Source: Candidatus Cloacimonadota bacterium (GTDB lineage Bacteria > Cloacimonadota > Cloacimonadia > Cloacimonadales > TCS61). From it: a stretch of DNA of 13,385 nt. The stretch's first letter is position 1, and each line of letters opens with the position of its first letter. Position numbers and translations under genes: made by a program. The stretch is from contig DAOVQH010000030.1 in the NCBI GenBank assembly GCA_030628755.1, forward strand, positions 1 to 13,385. The letters run 5' to 3'. Below are positions 12,951 to 13,385 of this stretch, piece after piece. The notes under the pieces were generated by a model, which saw nothing but the letters and a program-made list of their open reading frames with translations, searched no databases and was not told the origin of the DNA.

Positions 12951-13385
12951 TTACAGACCCAGGACTTCTTCTCTATCATCGGTGTGAATAGTAGAGAAAT
13001 AGATATTAGCAAAAGCAGCCTGAGCACTGAATTTTATAAACTCCGTAATATACCTGCACGAGAGTTCCTTATCCGCCTGAATAAGTAAACATGGCTGGCT
13101 ATTTACAGAGGTAATTGATCTTGCTTCCATTTGCAGTAATCTGAGCAGAGAGTGTCTGGTATCCTGTCTGGTCATAAAATCCTGAAGTGTTCCTACTGGA
13201 ATACTTTCAGCACCATAAAGTATTTTATCAGTGTAGATTTTAACAAAAACAGCCTTCCCGCTTTCAATAAGATCATTTCTGGTTACAGTTGTTGGCAGGA
13301 GCATTCCTTCAGGAGCATTTTTCTGGGTAGCGTCCATGGAGATGTTCTTGATCATAAATACAAGTAAAATAGTAAGAATATCTAT
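12951..13385 (-). CDS. ExbD/TolR-like biopolymer transport protein (5' end beyond window)
   Basis: The frame stays open to the right edge, and the ten codons before the first internal ATG (13353-13355) read IDILTILLVF, so the true start lies outside. The peptide IDILTILLVFMIKN is the end of the single N-terminal transmembrane helix of ExbD/TolR proteins, and its Asp (13380-13382) matches the essential proton-path aspartate. The periplasmic domain follows, with the strand-rich pattern AVFVKIYTDKILYG, then CLLIQADKELSCRYITEFIKFSAQAAFANIYFSTI, the family-typical ADK and late-domain motif. Neighbour order (ExbD-like then TonB/AgmX-like) supports the call. An ExbB-like gene and further ExbD copies would be expected to the right. 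Confidence 0.85.
   Translation of the reverse strand: MDILTILLVFMIKNISMDATQKNAPEGMLLPTTVTRNDLIESGKAVFVKIYTDKILYGAESIPVGTLQDFMTRQDTRHSLLRLLQMEARSITSVNSQPCLLIQADKELSCRYITEFIKFSAQAAFANIYFSTIHTDDREEVLGL

Overview
The window is AT-rich bacterial chromosome. Outer-membrane-type functions (an ADP-heptose pathway kinase, an ExbD-like protein followed by an AgmX/TonB-like protein) point to a Gram-negative. A PorX-type response regulator/phosphatase next to tsaE points to the FCB group. I lean towards Candidatus Cloacimonadota or a related FCB lineage, but that placement is inference from gene content; there is no rRNA here.

Layout from left to right. 1-1059: a REP-like hairpin and a stand-alone heptose-phosphate kinase (minus strand). 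1060-1631: a divergent intergenic region with several dyad symmetries, then a small tail-anchored coiled-coil protein on the plus strand whose 3' end overlaps tsaE by 12 bp. 1620-5156: a minus-strand run read as DUF2905 protein, panB, porX-like, tsaE. The porX-tsaE junction (about 2040-2490) is filled with REP-like palindromes. Three tandem 45-bp copies are fused in frame to the 5' end of tsaE, and a 114-bp segment carrying the tsaE start is duplicated 208 bp away. 5160-5871: a RAYT transposase (Y1/HUH family) bracketed by more hairpins of the same family. 5927-7629: acyl-CoA dehydrogenase and queH, coupled through a TAATG junction. 7890-9072: a plus-strand insert of three small genes: a zinc-ribbon protein, an 88-aa protein of unknown function, and a Pol-beta-fold nucleotidyltransferase overlapping it. 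9092-11485: priA. 11494-11513: an intrinsic terminator directly against the priA start. 11530-13385: an AgmX/TonB-like protein and the 3' part of an exbD-like gene that runs off the right edge.

The most interesting structure is the RAYT/REP-like family. Twelve elements share a GCTGGTTC head and a GAACCA-(about 3 nt)-GTTT tail, while the palindromic core between them varies widely. One core changes by a compensatory base pair. Some elements lie head-to-head or tail-to-tail, as in BIMEs. The family has altered a conserved protein (TsaE has a repeat-encoded N-terminal extension of about 48 residues). A second notable structure is the priA start, where the only good Shine-Dalgarno lies inside the terminator hairpin of the upstream gene.

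No tRNA, rRNA, CRISPR array, prophage or canonical insertion sequence other than the RAYT was seen.
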